Part shown: in pieces, positions 52,363-62,164 of the stretch
How the letters are laid out: every line of letters starts with the position of its first letter
How positions within the stretch are numbered: position 1 is the stretch's first letter
DNA from: Streptomyces rapamycinicus NRRL 5491
GTDB taxonomy: Bacteria > Actinomycetota > Actinomycetes > Streptomycetales > Streptomycetaceae
Length of the DNA: 64,000 nucleotides
Assembly (NCBI RefSeq): GCF_024298965.1
Contig: NZ_CP085193.1
Coordinates: forward strand, 1,116,001 to 1,180,000
Direction: 5' to 3'
Position numbers and translations under genes: made by a program
Notes under the pieces: model-generated
Databases searched by the model: none
What the model was told of the DNA's origin: nothing
Seen by the model: the letters and a program-made list of their open reading frames with translations, nothing else

Positions 52363-53361
52363 ATGATCTCGCAATCCCCCCTCCTCACCGTGGCCGACGG
52401 TGTGCACATCTGGTCCCCGACCCCGAGCGCCGGCTGGGGTCTGGCCAACTGCGGTCTGATCGTCTCGCCCGACGGCCACGCCGCGTGGATCGACAGCCCC
52501 TACGACCGCCGGATGGCCGGTGAGTTCCTCGAACACAGCCATGCCCTGCTGCCCGGCGGGGCCCGGATCGAGCGGGTGATCGTCACCCATGCCAACGGCG
52601 ACCACCTGTGGGGCGCGGAGGTCGTACCGGACGCGGAGATCGTGGCCACCCGCGAGGCGCTCGGCCACATCGAGTACGAGCCCTCGCCGCAGCAGTTGCA
52701 CGGCCTGGTGCACGGCAGCGATCCGGCGACTCCGCTCGGCTGGTACCTCAAGCGGCACTTCGGGCGGTTCGACTGGTCCGCCACCGAGGTGGTCGAGCCG
52801 ACGCTCACCTTCGTGGGCGAACTCGACCTGCGCGTGGGCCAGGTGGCGGTGCGGCTGTTCAGCCTGGAGTCCGCGCACACCGCGGGCGATCTGGTGGCGT
52901 ATCTGCCGCGGCAGAAGGTGGCGTTCACCGGCGACGTCATCTTCGCCTCCGACCCGCGGGACCCCGGCGACCACGCGGTGCACTGGGCGGGCCCGCTGGA
53001 CAATGTGATCGCCGCGTGCGAACGGGTGCTCGAGACCGGGGCCGAGGTGATCGTCCCCGGTCATGGCCCGGTCCTCGACCGGGAGGGGGTGCGCGGCCAC
53101 ATCGGCTATCTGGAGCATCTGCGGGACCGCACCCGGCAGCTGCACACGGCCGGGGTGCCGGCCCTGGAGGCCGCCCGCGCCCTGATCGCCGAGAACACCT
53201 ATCCGTCGCTGGGCCTGCCCGAGCGGCTGGTGATCACGGTGGGCTCGGAGTACCGGCACCTGAACGGCACCGAGGAGGCGGCGGACCTCGTGGCCACCAT
53301 GGCCGATCTGGCCCAGGTGGCATGGGAGCGGCGCGACGGCGCGCCGGCGGCCTCGGCCTGA
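52363..53361 (+). CDS. MBL-fold metallo-hydrolase with altered metal motif
   Basis: 332 residues. Metallo-beta-lactamase fold: THANGDHLWGAE in place of THxHxDH, so the second His is Asn while the third, Asp-His, is kept; SAHTAGDLVAYLPRQKVAFTGDVIF carries the next metal His and Asp; and IVPGHGPVLD the last His. Members with THANxDH are a known subgroup. A C-terminal helical region (about 235-325) follows. Substrate not known. It stands between gltD and the convergent SpoIIE gene. Confidence 0.88.
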   Translation: MISQSPLLTVADGVHIWSPTPSAGWGLANCGLIVSPDGHAAWIDSPYDRRMAGEFLEHSHALLPGGARIERVIVTHANGDHLWGAEVVPDAEIVATREALGHIEYEPSPQQLHGLVHGSDPATPLGWYLKRHFGRFDWSATEVVEPTLTFVGELDLRVGQVAVRLFSLESAHTAGDLVAYLPRQKVAFTGDVIFASDPRDPGDHAVHWAGPLDNVIAACERVLETGAEVIVPGHGPVLDREGVRGHIGYLEHLRDRTRQLHTAGVPALEAARALIAENTYPSLGLPERLVITVGSEYRHLNGTEEAADLVATMADLAQVAWERRDGAPAASA

Positions 53362-53369
53362 CCGCCCGG

Positions 53370-56027
53370 TCACCGCAGGGCCCGCTCCGCGGCCGGGAGG
53401 TCCTGCTCGGTCCAGATGATCTTGCCCTGGCTGGTGTAGCGGGTGCCCCAGCGCTGGACCATCTGGGCAACGAGGAACAGTCCGCGTCCTCCCTCGTCGG
53501 TGATGGCCGCCCGGCGCAGATGGGGCGCGGTGGTGCTGCCGTCGGCGACCTCGCAGATCAGCGCCCGGTTGCGCAGCAGTCGCAGCCGTACGGGGCCCAC
53601 GGCGTGCCGGATGGCGTTGCCGAGCAGCTCGCTGACCACCAGCTCGGTGGTGAAGGCGGCCTCCTCCAGGTTCCACTCGGCCAGGGTGCGCGCGACCGCC
53701 GCCCGCATCCGGGCCACCACCTCCGGGTCCGCCGGGAGGTCCCACGAGGCCACCCGGCGCGGGTCCAGCGCGGTGGTACGGGCGATGAGCAGGCAGACGT
53801 CGTCGGTGCGGCGCGGTGAGAGCAGGGCGGCCATCACGGTGTCGCAGGCCCGCTCCGGGTCGGGGTCGGCATCGGTGAGGGCGTCCCGCAGCTGGTCGAG
53901 TCCGGTCTCGATGTCCCGTTCGCGGTCCCGGACCAGCCCGTCGGTGTAGAGGACGAGGCGGCTGCCCTCGGGCAGCCGCGTCTCGGCCGCCTCGTAGAGC
54001 CGTCCGCCGAGCCCCAGCGGCGGGCCCGCGGGCAGGTCGAGGAAGGTCGCCGAGCCGTCGGGGTGGACCAGGGCCGGGGGCGGATGCCCGGCCCGTGCCA
54101 GGGTGCAGTGCCGGGAGACCGGGTCGTAGACCGCGTACAGACAGGTGGCCCCGGCGGCCCCGGCGCCGGGGCCCGTGGCGGTCTCCTCCCGGTCGAGCTG
54201 GTCGACCACGTCGTCGAGCCGGGCGAGCAGCTCATCGGGGGGAAGGTCCACGACGGAGAAGTTGCGCACGGCGGTGCGCAGCCGGCCCATGGTCGCGGCG
54301 GCGTGCAGTCCGTGGCCGACGACATCGCCGACCACGAGGGCGACCCGGGCCCCGGACAGCGGGATGACGTCGAACCAGTCCCCCCGCACCCCGCCGGGCG
54401 CGGGCAGATAGCGCTGGGCGGCCACGACGGCCTGCTGCTCGGGGCGGCCGCGCGGCAGCAGGCTCTCCTGGAGGGCCAGGGTGGTGGCGTGCTCCCGCGC
54501 GTAGCGGCGGGCGTTGTCGATGGCGACGGCCGCCTGACCGGCCAGCTCCTCGGCGAAGGTCCGGTCCTCCTCGTCGAACGGCGGGGTGTCCCCCGAGCGC
54601 CAGAACGCCGCCTGGCCCAGCCGGACGCCGCGCCCGCTGAGCGGCACGGTCAGCAGCGAGTGGATGCCGTACTCCCGCACCCACCCCAGCCGCTCCGGGT
54701 CCTGGGGTGTCCAGTCGGGGTAGGACGGCAGCTCGCCGACGGCGAACACGCGCGCCTGGCCGGTGCCACCGGCCCGCTGGGTGACGGGGAAGGACGAGAC
54801 GCGCTCACCGACCCGGCGCAGCGGGGGGTCCTGCCGGATGCCGCTGAAGGCGGCCCGGCGCAGCGGCGAGTCCCGGTCGCCCGGTTCCTCGCCGCGCAGG
54901 ACGTCCTCGTGCAGATCGACGGTGGCGTAGTCGGCGAAGCGCGGCACGGCGACCCGGGTCAGTTCCTCGGCGGTGCCTTCCATGTCGAGGCTGCTGCCCA
55001 CGCGGACACCCGCCTCGTACAGCAGCTGGAGGCGTGCGTAGGCCCGGTCGGCCTTGTCCGTCAGGGCGCGCAGCTCGGTGGTGTCCCGCAGGGTGGCGAC
55101 GCTCCCCCAGGGCTGTCCGCCCCGTTCCGCCGGGCGCTGGTTGACCGCCAGCAGCCGGTTCCCGACCTCGTACACCTCGTCGGTGGCCGCGCGGCCGGAG
55201 GCGAGCAGCCCGGCGATCTCCGGGGGCAGGCCGACGTCGGTGATCTGCCGTCCGTGCGCGTCGCGTGCGAGGCCCAGCAGGAGCAGCGCCTCGTCGTTGG
55301 CGAGCAGCAGCAGCCCCTCGTCATCGACGATCAGCACCCCCTCCCGGACCGAGCGCAGCACGGCGTCGTGGTGTTCGTACATCCTCGTGATCTCGGCGGG
55401 GCCGAGCCGGTGGGTCTGGCGCCGCAGCCGCCGGGCCACGAGCGCCGCACCGCCCCCGCCCAGGACGAGGGCCAGCGCCGTGGATCCGTAGATCATCGGC
55501 AGTTGGCGGCCGACCGTCCGGGCCACGGAGGGGATGGAGACCCCGGCGTTGACGATGCCGATCACCCGGCCCCGGGCGTCGGTGACCGGCACGGCGGCAC
55601 GGATCGAGGGGGCCGAGTGGGTGATGCCCGGGAGCCTGTCGGTGAAGGTCCGGCCCGCCGTGGCCGGGTAGAGGCTGCGGCCGATGTGCTTGCCGAGCAG
55701 CTTCGGATCGGGATGGGTCCAGCGGATGCCATCGGGGGAAGTCACCACGATGTAGTCGACACCGCTCCGCCGCCGGACCGTCTCGGCGTAGGGCTGGAGG
55801 GTCCTGGAGGGGTCGCGGGACTCCAGCGCCCGCTGGACGCCGGGGGCGAGGGCGAGGGTCCGTGCGACGGTCAGCGCACGGCCCCGGGCCTGGCTGTCCC
55901 GGCTGCCGCGCGCCTGGAGGGACAGCGTGGCCCCCGCGGCGAGCACCAGGAGCGTCACGATGATCAGCATCAGGGCGAACACCTGCCCGCCGACACTGCG
56001 CGAGCCCAGCGCCGAGCGCACTTTCAC
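53370..56027 (-). CDS. Membrane sensor SpoIIE-type phosphatase with ATP-binding (anti-sigma-like) domain
   Basis: 885 residues with five parts. A first membrane helix (about 15-35), an extracellular CitA/DcuS-like sensing domain, a second helix (about 175-198), a PAS domain (VREGVLIVDDEGLLLLANDEAL), GAF (about 320-470), a PP2C/SpoIIE phosphatase (about 520-720; GDWFDVIPLSGARVALVVGDVVGHGLHAA with the metal Asp residues), and a HATPase_c domain (about 745-880; VVSELLGNAIRHAVG, EVADGSTTAPHL, DEGGRGLFLVAQM). So one protein could both phosphorylate and dephosphorylate an anti-anti-sigma factor. Translation most likely starts at GTG 56027. Regulated partner not in window. Confidence 0.92.
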   Translation of the reverse strand: MKVRSALGSRSVGGQVFALMLIIVTLLVLAAGATLSLQARGSRDSQARGRALTVARTLALAPGVQRALESRDPSRTLQPYAETVRRRSGVDYIVVTSPDGIRWTHPDPKLLGKHIGRSLYPATAGRTFTDRLPGITHSAPSIRAAVPVTDARGRVIGIVNAGVSIPSVARTVGRQLPMIYGSTALALVLGGGGAALVARRLRRQTHRLGPAEITRMYEHHDAVLRSVREGVLIVDDEGLLLLANDEALLLLGLARDAHGRQITDVGLPPEIAGLLASGRAATDEVYEVGNRLLAVNQRPAERGGQPWGSVATLRDTTELRALTDKADRAYARLQLLYEAGVRVGSSLDMEGTAEELTRVAVPRFADYATVDLHEDVLRGEEPGDRDSPLRRAAFSGIRQDPPLRRVGERVSSFPVTQRAGGTGQARVFAVGELPSYPDWTPQDPERLGWVREYGIHSLLTVPLSGRGVRLGQAAFWRSGDTPPFDEEDRTFAEELAGQAAVAIDNARRYAREHATTLALQESLLPRGRPEQQAVVAAQRYLPAPGGVRGDWFDVIPLSGARVALVVGDVVGHGLHAAATMGRLRTAVRNFSVVDLPPDELLARLDDVVDQLDREETATGPGAGAAGATCLYAVYDPVSRHCTLARAGHPPPALVHPDGSATFLDLPAGPPLGLGGRLYEAAETRLPEGSRLVLYTDGLVRDRERDIETGLDQLRDALTDADPDPERACDTVMAALLSPRRTDDVCLLIARTTALDPRRVASWDLPADPEVVARMRAAVARTLAEWNLEEAAFTTELVVSELLGNAIRHAVGPVRLRLLRNRALICEVADGSTTAPHLRRAAITDEGGRGLFLVAQMVQRWGTRYTSQGKIIWTEQDLPAAERALR

Positions 56028-56093
56028 ATGCTCTGTCTAACGCACATCCGCGGGTCGCACACCTGGTGGCGGCCGGGGTGGGGGCATCCGCGG

Positions 56094-57494
56094 TCAGAAA
56101 TTGATCATGTGTCCGGCGAGCCCGTGGACGGCCTCCTTCACCGCCTCGCTGAGGGTCGGATGGGCGTGGACGTTGCGGGCCACCTCGTGCACGGTGAGAT
56201 CCCACTGCTGGGCGAGGGTGAGCTCGGGCAGCAGCTCGGTGACCTCGGGGCCGATGAGATGGCCGCCCAGCAGCTCGCCGTGGCGGCCGTCGCCGATGAG
56301 CTTCACGAAGCCGACGGGGTCGCCGAGCCCCTGGGCCTTCCCATTGGCGGTGAACGGGAACTTCGCCACCCGGACGTCGAAGCCGCGCTCCCGCGCCTGG
56401 GCCTCGGTCCAGCCGAAGCTGGCGATCTGCGGCTGGCAGAAGGTGGCGCGCGGGATCATCACATAGTCCAGCTCCATGGACTCCGCCCCGGCGATGGTCT
56501 CCGCCGCGACGATGCCCATGGCCTCGGCGGCGTGCGCCAGCATCAGCTTGGCGGTGACGTCGCCGATGGCGAAGATGTGCGGCACATTGGTGCGGCACCG
56601 GCCGTCGATGCCGATGGCGCCCCGCTCGGTCAGCCGGACGCCGGTGTGTTCCAGCCCGTATCCGTCCACCCGCGGCCGGAACCCGATGGCCTGGAGCACC
56701 CGGGCGGCCTGGAGGGTCTGCCGCTGGCCGCCCGTGGTGACCATGACCTTGACCGCGGGACCCGTGTCGTTGATCGCCTCCACCCGGGTGGAGGTCAGGA
56801 TGTTCATGCCGAGCCTGCGGAAGCGCCGGGTGAGCTCGGCGGAGACCTCCTCGTCCTCCAGGGGCACGATCCGGTCCATGAACTCCACCAGCGTCACCTG
56901 CACCCCGTAGCTGTGCATGATGTACGCGAACTCCACGCCGATGGCTCCCGCGCCCGCGATCAGTACGCTGCCGGGCAGGGCGGGCGAGAGGATCTGCTCC
57001 TCGTAGGTCACCACCCGCTCGCTGAGGGAGGTGCCGGGCAGCAGATTGGTGATCGAGCCCGCGGCGATGACGCAGTGGTCGAAGGTGAGCGTCTCCGTGC
57101 CGCCGCCGGAGCGGGTGACCAGCATGTCGTGGGGTCCGGTGAAGGCGCCCCGGCCCTCGAACTGGGTGATCTTGTTCTTCTTCATCAGATAGTGGACGCC
57201 CTTGACCCGTCCGTCGGCCACCTTGCGGCTGCGCTCGAACGCGTCGCGGTAGTCCACGGTGACATCGCCGTTCACCCGGATGCCGAAGTCCTTGGCCTCG
57301 TGGATGAACAGATGGGCCAGCTCGGCGTTGCGCAGCAGGGCCTTGGACGGGATGCAGCCCACGTTCAGGCAGACGCCGCCCCAGTAGCGTTCCTCGACCA
57401 CGGCCGTGGTCAGGCCCAGCTGGGCGGCGCGGATCGCCGCGACATAGCCACCCGGTCCGGCTCCCAGGACCACCACGTCGAAATGTGCGCTCAT
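56094..57494 (-). CDS. lpd: Dihydrolipoyl dehydrogenase
   Basis: 466 residues. N-terminal FAD motif [23 protein letters not shown], redox-active Cys pair [19 protein letters not shown] motif [34 protein letters not shown] and the C-terminal His-Glu active site in [12 protein letters not shown]. It reoxidises lipoyl groups of the 2-oxoacid dehydrogenase complexes using NAD. Start ATG 57494 (MSAHFD) is chosen over ATG 57512. It stands alone; the E1/E2 subunits are elsewhere. Confidence 0.95.
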   Translation of the reverse strand: MSAHFDVVVLGAGPGGYVAAIRAAQLGLTTAVVEERYWGGVCLNVGCIPSKALLRNAELAHLFIHEAKDFGIRVNGDVTVDYRDAFERSRKVADGRVKGVHYLMKKNKITQFEGRGAFTGPHDMLVTRSGGGTETLTFDHCVIAAGSITNLLPGTSLSERVVTYEEQILSPALPGSVLIAGAGAIGVEFAYIMHSYGVQVTLVEFMDRIVPLEDEEVSAELTRRFRRLGMNILTSTRVEAINDTGPAVKVMVTTGGQRQTLQAARVLQAIGFRPRVDGYGLEHTGVRLTERGAIGIDGRCRTNVPHIFAIGDVTAKLMLAHAAEAMGIVAAETIAGAESMELDYVMIPRATFCQPQIASFGWTEAQARERGFDVRVAKFPFTANGKAQGLGDPVGFVKLIGDGRHGELLGGHLIGPEVTELLPELTLAQQWDLTVHEVARNVHAHPTLSEAVKEAVHGLAGHMINF

Positions 57495-57524
57495 GCGTCG
57501 CACCTTAGACATTAGAGTCGGGGT

Positions 57525-57914
57525 ATGGCTTCAGACGAGGGGTCCGTACGGGTGGACAGCTGGATCTGGTCCGTGCGGCTGACGAAGACGCGCTCCATGG
57601 CGTCCTCGGCCTGCCGCGCGGGGCACGTCCGGGTCAACGGCGAGCGCGTCAAGCCCGCGCACACGGTGCGGTCCGGAGACGAGGTGCGGCTGCGTCATGC
57701 GGGGCGCGACCGGATCGTGGTCGTCTCGCGCATCGTGCGCAAGCGGGTCGGGGCGCCGGTGGCGGTGGAGTGCTACGTCGACAACAGCCCGCCGCCGCCT
57801 CCGCGCGAGCACACCGTGCCGATCGGGCTGCGCGACCGCGGGACGGGCCGCCCGACCAAGCGCGACCGGCGCGATATGGAGCGGCTGCGCGGTACGCCCG
57901 GGGGCCTGGGCTGA
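57525..57914 (+). CDS. S4-domain RNA-binding protein (Hsp15-like)
   Basis: 129 residues. The S4 fold is clear: [46 protein letters not shown]; this matches the N terminus of Hsp15 (which recycles stalled 50S subunits with nascent chains). The C-terminal tail is basic and Pro/Arg-rich ([15 protein letters not shown]). Starts at ATG 57525, divergent from lpd with only 30 bp between the starts. Confidence 0.92.
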   Translation: MASDEGSVRVDSWIWSVRLTKTRSMASSACRAGHVRVNGERVKPAHTVRSGDEVRLRHAGRDRIVVVSRIVRKRVGAPVAVECYVDNSPPPPPREHTVPIGLRDRGTGRPTKRDRRDMERLRGTPGGLG

Positions 57915-57919
57915 GGCAG

Positions 57920-57955
57920 GGTCAGTCCGCGGTGAGCCCGGTCAGTCCGCGGTGA
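57920..57955. repeat. 16-bp direct repeat over a stop codon
   Basis: GGTCAGTCCGCGGTGA occurs at 57920-57935 and 57940-57955 (period 20). On the minus strand the right-hand copy contains the stop of the FAD oxidoreductase (57944-57942). Confidence 0.85.
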
Positions 57956-59195
57956 TACGCACGGGGCCGCCGTGTGCGTCGGCCCCGGCGATCCAGTCGG
58001 CGGGCAGGTGGAACGGCCGGTTGGGCGCCGCCGTGTGAGGAAGGCGCCCGCGGTGCAGCGTCCGGCCGTCCTGGCTGACGGTGAGTACCGGCCGGGTCAG
58101 GAACCGCTCGGTGCGCAGGGTGAACCGGCCGTGCGGCGGACGGGGCCCGTCCGGGGTGAGCCGGTTGGGTGAGATCCACAGCAGCGGCGCCTCGACCCGC
58201 ACCGGCAGCGGCCCCGGGGTCCATGGCACGCCCGTGAGATGGCGCAGTACGGGCGCGGCGGCGAACCGGCCGTCGAGGGCGGCGATATCGGCGGTCTCGA
58301 CCGGGTGCAGCAGATTGCCCACGGCGAAGACCCCGGGCTCACCGGTGCGGAACTCGGCGTCGGTGGCCGGGCCCCGGGTGCCGGGGTCGAGGGCGATCCC
58401 GGCGCTTCTGGCGAGTTCGTGGTCGGGGATCCAGTCGCCGGTGAACACCACTGTGTCGCAGCCGATGGCCGCGGTCCTGCCGTCCCGGTGCCGCAGCCGT
58501 ACGCTCTCCAGCCGCACCCGGCCGGTCAGTTCGGCCACGGTGGCGCCGGTGACCAGCGGAACGCCGTGGCGCAGCCGGGTGCCGAGGTGGCGCGCCGGGT
58601 GGGTCTGGTGGCGGGGCTGGTCGGTGACCATGGCGGCGACCTCGGCCCCGGCCCGGCGCAGGGTGGCCACCGCGGAGTAGCTGACCCGTTCCGCGCCGAC
58701 GATGACGGCGCGGCGGCCGACGCTCTGGTGGTGCACATGGACGGCCTGCTGCAACTGCCCGGTGGTGAAGACACCGGCCGGCCGGGTGCCGGGCACCAGC
58801 CGGGCGCTGCGCGGGCGTTCCCGGGCGCCGGTGGCCAGGACGACGGCGGTGGCGGTGATCCGCTCCAGGCCGGTCGGGCCGGTGACGTCCACGGTCCGCG
58901 GCGCCGCCCAGCCGGTGGCCGTGACCCCCGTGCGCAGCACGGCCCCGGCGCGGATGGCGGCGGCGATGTGGTGGCGGGCGTAGTCCGGTCCGGTCATCAC
59001 CCGGCGCAGATCGCGCAGTCCGAATCCGGTGTGGTCGCAGTGGCGGGGGATGCCGCCGGCGCGCTGTTCGCGGTCGAGGACCTCGACCCGGTCCACCCCG
59101 GCGGCGGCCAGCCGGGCGGCGACCGCGAGTCCGGCCGGTCCGGCCCCGACGACCAGGACGTCGACGGTGCGGTGGGTACGGTCGGTGGGGGTCAT
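57942..59195 (-). CDS. GlpB-like FAD-dependent oxidoreductase
   Basis: 417 residues. FAD motif VDVLVVGAGPAGLAVAARLAAAGVDRVEVLDRE, VVLATGARERPRSARLVPGTRPAGVFT, a second nucleotide-type fold AVIVGAERVSYSAVATLRRAG, and GVFAVGNLLHP near the C terminus. This 'GARERP...G' pattern is that of the GlpB-like/HcnB-like small oxidoreductases that partner a GlpA-type dehydrogenase. Overlaps the GlpA-like gene by four bases (ATGA), so the pair is co-translated. It may accept electrons from its partner and pass them on to quinone or another acceptor. Confidence 0.85.
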   Translation of the reverse strand: MTPTDRTHRTVDVLVVGAGPAGLAVAARLAAAGVDRVEVLDREQRAGGIPRHCDHTGFGLRDLRRVMTGPDYARHHIAAAIRAGAVLRTGVTATGWAAPRTVDVTGPTGLERITATAVVLATGARERPRSARLVPGTRPAGVFTTGQLQQAVHVHHQSVGRRAVIVGAERVSYSAVATLRRAGAEVAAMVTDQPRHQTHPARHLGTRLRHGVPLVTGATVAELTGRVRLESVRLRHRDGRTAAIGCDTVVFTGDWIPDHELARSAGIALDPGTRGPATDAEFRTGEPGVFAVGNLLHPVETADIAALDGRFAAAPVLRHLTGVPWTPGPLPVRVEAPLLWISPNRLTPDGPRPPHGRFTLRTERFLTRPVLTVSQDGRTLHRGRLPHTAAPNRPFHLPADWIAGADAHGGPVRITAD

Positions 59196-60619
59196 CGCCG
59201 GGCCTCCGTCCGGTCCTGGGCCGCGGTGGCCGCCTCGAACTGGGCACGCACCGCGGCGCCGCAGAAGAATCCCTGGCAGCGCCCGGCCAGGGCCCGGGTG
59301 CGGCGCCGGAGGCCGTCCAGCGAGGCCGGTGGCACGGTGGCGGTCAGCGCGTCGCGGATCTCGCCCCGGGTGACGCGTTCGCAGTGGCAGACCACGGTGC
59401 CGTACGCGGGGTCGGCGGCGATGAGGTCGGCGCGCTGGTAGGGGCGCGGAAACGCCTCGCCGATGGTGGGCATCCGCACGGACTCGATCTCCCGCTCCGG
59501 CCCGGGGTCAAGACCGCAGTCGACGAGCAGCTGCGCCACATGCGCGGCGATCGCCATGGAGGCGGTGAGTCCGGTGGAGCGGATGCCGCCCACGGCGACG
59601 TACCGCCGCCCGGGGTCGGCACGGATCTGGAAGTCGCCGTGCTCGGTGGCGGCGCGCAGCCCGGCGTAGACGGCGGTGACCTCCTCCTCCAGCAGCTCCG
59701 GCAGGATCCGCGCGCCCTTCTCGCGGAGCGAGGCCAGTCCGCCGGCCGACGATCCGGTGGCGGTCTTGTCGTCGAGGTCCTCGGCGGTGGGGCCGAGCAG
59801 CACATTGCCGTACACGGTCGGCGCCACCAGTACGCCCTTGCCGAGCGCGGTGGGCACCGGCAGCAGGATGTGGTCGACCAGGCCGCGGGCGAACTTGTCG
59901 AAGACGATGAGCTGGCCGCGGCGCGGGGTCACGGTGAACTCCTCGTGGCCGAGCCGCCGGTTGATCTCGTCCGAGTACAGCCCCGCGGCGTTCACCAGGT
60001 GACGGGTGCGCAGCACCCCGCGCGGGGTGGCGATCTCGTGGTGGTCCACCCCGGTGGTGATGGCCCCGGCCGGGCAGTTCAGATGCAGGGCGACGCCCGC
60101 GCGGACCGCCTGGGTGGCGTAGGCGAGCGTCGTCGTCCAGGGGCAGATGACGCTCTCGCCGGGGACCTCGAGCGCGCCGAGGGCGCCGGGGCCCAGGTGG
60201 GGTTCGCGGGCGTAGACCGCCTCGGTACCGAGGACGGCCGTCTCGTGGTAGCCGTTGCGGACGGCCTTCTCGGCGAGTGACGGCAGCGCGGCGAGCTGCT
60301 CCCCGTCCCAGGCGACGAGCAGCGCGCCGAGTGGTTCGAGCGGGATGCCGGTCTCGGCGGCGTAGGCGGTCAGCCGCTGGTAGCCCTCGCGCACCAGGCG
60401 GGCCTCCAGGGTGCCCGGGGTGGCGTCGAAGCCGGTGTGCAGGATCGCGGTGTTGGCCTTGGACGTACCGTTGCCGACGTCGTCCGACGCCTCGACCAGG
60501 GCGATCCGCAAGCGGTACCGGGCCAGTTCGCGGGCGATGGCGGTGCCGACCACCCCGGCACCGATGATGGCCACGTCGTAGACCTCGTCGGGGAGGTCAC
60601 CCGTGGTCGTAACGGTCAT
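59192..60619 (-). CDS. GlpA-like glycerol-3-phosphate-type dehydrogenase with C-terminal [2Fe-2S] domain
   Basis: 475 residues from ATG 60619. FAD motif YDVAIIGAGVVGTAIARELARY, GNGTSKANTAILHTGFDATPGTLEA (typical of glycerol-3-phosphate dehydrogenases), RHLVNAAGLYSDEI, RYVAVGGIRSTGLTASMAIA. The C terminus is a BFD-like [2Fe-2S] domain with VVCHCERVTRGEI and GRCQGFFCGAAV. As in GlpA, it should oxidise a sugar or polyol phosphate and hand electrons to its partner. The operon order is kinase, this gene, GlpB-like gene, which suggests that the kinase product is the substrate. Confidence 0.9.
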   Translation of the reverse strand: MTVTTTGDLPDEVYDVAIIGAGVVGTAIARELARYRLRIALVEASDDVGNGTSKANTAILHTGFDATPGTLEARLVREGYQRLTAYAAETGIPLEPLGALLVAWDGEQLAALPSLAEKAVRNGYHETAVLGTEAVYAREPHLGPGALGALEVPGESVICPWTTTLAYATQAVRAGVALHLNCPAGAITTGVDHHEIATPRGVLRTRHLVNAAGLYSDEINRRLGHEEFTVTPRRGQLIVFDKFARGLVDHILLPVPTALGKGVLVAPTVYGNVLLGPTAEDLDDKTATGSSAGGLASLREKGARILPELLEEEVTAVYAGLRAATEHGDFQIRADPGRRYVAVGGIRSTGLTASMAIAAHVAQLLVDCGLDPGPEREIESVRMPTIGEAFPRPYQRADLIAADPAYGTVVCHCERVTRGEIRDALTATVPPASLDGLRRRTRALAGRCQGFFCGAAVRAQFEAATAAQDRTEARR

Positions 60620-60667
60620 GCTGGTCCCTTGCTCGGTGGTGGGCACGGCTCCTGGTGCGCGGGGTCC

Positions 60668-62164
60668 TCAGTCGTGGGCGGCGGCCGTCGGCGCCTGGTC
60701 CAGCAGCGCGGCCACGGCCGAGCGGAAGGCGGCCAGCCGCTCGGCGGCCCGCTCCGCGCTGATCCGCGGCTCGTAGACGGCGGCGGGCTCCCACGCGGGG
60801 ACCGCATCCTCGACCGGCAGGCCCGGGTCCAGCCCCATCCGCGCGGCGGCGCCCACCCCCAGCGCCGTGGCGTCCGGCAGCGCCGACACCTCCACCGGCC
60901 GCTGCAGCAGATCGGCCTGGGTCTGCATCAGCAGCGCCGAGCGGGTCAGTCCTCCGTCGACCCGCAGGACGGTCAGCGGCGCGCCGAGGTCGGAGGCGGC
61001 CGCCTCGGCGATCTCCACGACCTGGGCGGCGATGCCCTCGCACAGGGCGCGCACCAGATGTCCGGCGGTGGTGTCGAGGCCGAGCCCGGTCAGCGAGCCC
61101 TTGAGGTCGCCGCGCCACCACGGAGCGGCGAGCCCGGCGAGCGCCGGTACGAAGGTGACTCCCCCGGCGTCGGGCACGGTCCCCCCGACCGGGTCGAGGT
61201 CCTGGGGTCCCTGGATCACCCCCAGGTCGCTGAGCCAGCGCACCGCGGAGGCGGCGGTGTACACCTGCCCGTCCAGGCAGTAGCTGGTGCGTCCGCCGAA
61301 CCGCCAGGCCACACAGGAGACCAGGCCGTGGGGGCCGCGCAGGGGCCGGTCGCCGGTCTGGGCGAGGAGGAAGGCGCCGGTGCCGTAGGTGCACTTCGCG
61401 GTGGACGGCTCGGTCACCCGCTGCGCCAGCAGGGCGGCCTGCTGGTCGACGAGGAGCCCGGTGAGCGGGACCTCGCCGCCGAAGGCGGTGGTGGTGCCGA
61501 CCGGCCCCGCGGCGTCGACGACGCGCGGCAGCCGTTCGGCGGTCAGCCCGTAGAGGTCCAGCGCCTTCGGGGACCAGGCGACGCGGTCGAGGTCGAGCAG
61601 CCCGGTGCGACCGGCGGTGGCGGCATCGGTGACGAACGCGCCGGTGAGCCGGTGGATCAGCCAGACATCGCTGGTGGTGACCACGCCCTCGCCGGTCAGA
61701 TGGCGCCGGATCCACGCCATCTTGGGCGCCGCGAAGTACGGATCGAGGGGCAGGCCGGTGAGTTCGCGCAGCGTCTCGGCGTGCGGCGCGAGTTGCTCGC
61801 ACACCGTGCGGGCCCGCCGGTCCTGCCAGACCAGGGCGTCGGTCAGCGGCTCTCCGGTGACGGGGTCCCAGGCCAGTACGGTCTCGCCCTGGTTGGCAAG
61901 ACCGACCGCCACGACCGGCTCCCCCGCGGCGGCGAGCGCCTGCCGCCCGGCCTCGATGACCGAGGTGAGCAGCGCGGCCGGATCGACCTCGACCAGTCCG
62001 CCGGGCAGATAACGGGGCCGTACGGGCGCCTCGGCGGAGCCGACCACCCCGCGCTCCGGGCAGAGCACCAGCGCCTTGGTGCCCGAAGTGCCCTGGTCGA
62101 TGGCGAGGACCGGGCCGGTCGCGGGGCCGGCCGGGGTGCGGTGGCGACGCTCTGCAGGCAGCAT
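60668..62164 (-). CDS. FGGY-family carbohydrate kinase (glycerol-kinase-like)
   Basis: 498 residues, FGGY kinase: phosphate loop VLAIDQGTSGTKALVLCPERG, GLANQGETVLAWDPVTG, WQDRRA, central KCTYGTGAFLLAQTG, SSAxVRW-like SAVRWLSDLG and C-terminal VDGGLTRSALLMQTQADLL. It resembles glycerol kinases, but WQDRR and VDGG fit a wider polyol-kinase group. It heads the leftward operon with GlpA-like and GlpB-like genes, so it likely makes the phosphate they oxidise. ATG 62164 lacks a clear ribosome site. Confidence 0.9.
   Translation of the reverse strand: MLPAERRHRTPAGPATGPVLAIDQGTSGTKALVLCPERGVVGSAEAPVRPRYLPGGLVEVDPAALLTSVIEAGRQALAAAGEPVVAVGLANQGETVLAWDPVTGEPLTDALVWQDRRARTVCEQLAPHAETLRELTGLPLDPYFAAPKMAWIRRHLTGEGVVTTSDVWLIHRLTGAFVTDAATAGRTGLLDLDRVAWSPKALDLYGLTAERLPRVVDAAGPVGTTTAFGGEVPLTGLLVDQQAALLAQRVTEPSTAKCTYGTGAFLLAQTGDRPLRGPHGLVSCVAWRFGGRTSYCLDGQVYTAASAVRWLSDLGVIQGPQDLDPVGGTVPDAGGVTFVPALAGLAAPWWRGDLKGSLTGLGLDTTAGHLVRALCEGIAAQVVEIAEAAASDLGAPLTVLRVDGGLTRSALLMQTQADLLQRPVEVSALPDATALGVGAAARMGLDPGLPVEDAVPAWEPAAVYEPRISAERAAERLAAFRSAVAALLDQAPTAAAHD

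Noticed and set aside
54063..57515. A 1150-codon plus-strand frame
   Set aside because: Opposite the SpoIIE phosphatase and dihydrolipoyl dehydrogenase; no motifs and typical antisense composition.
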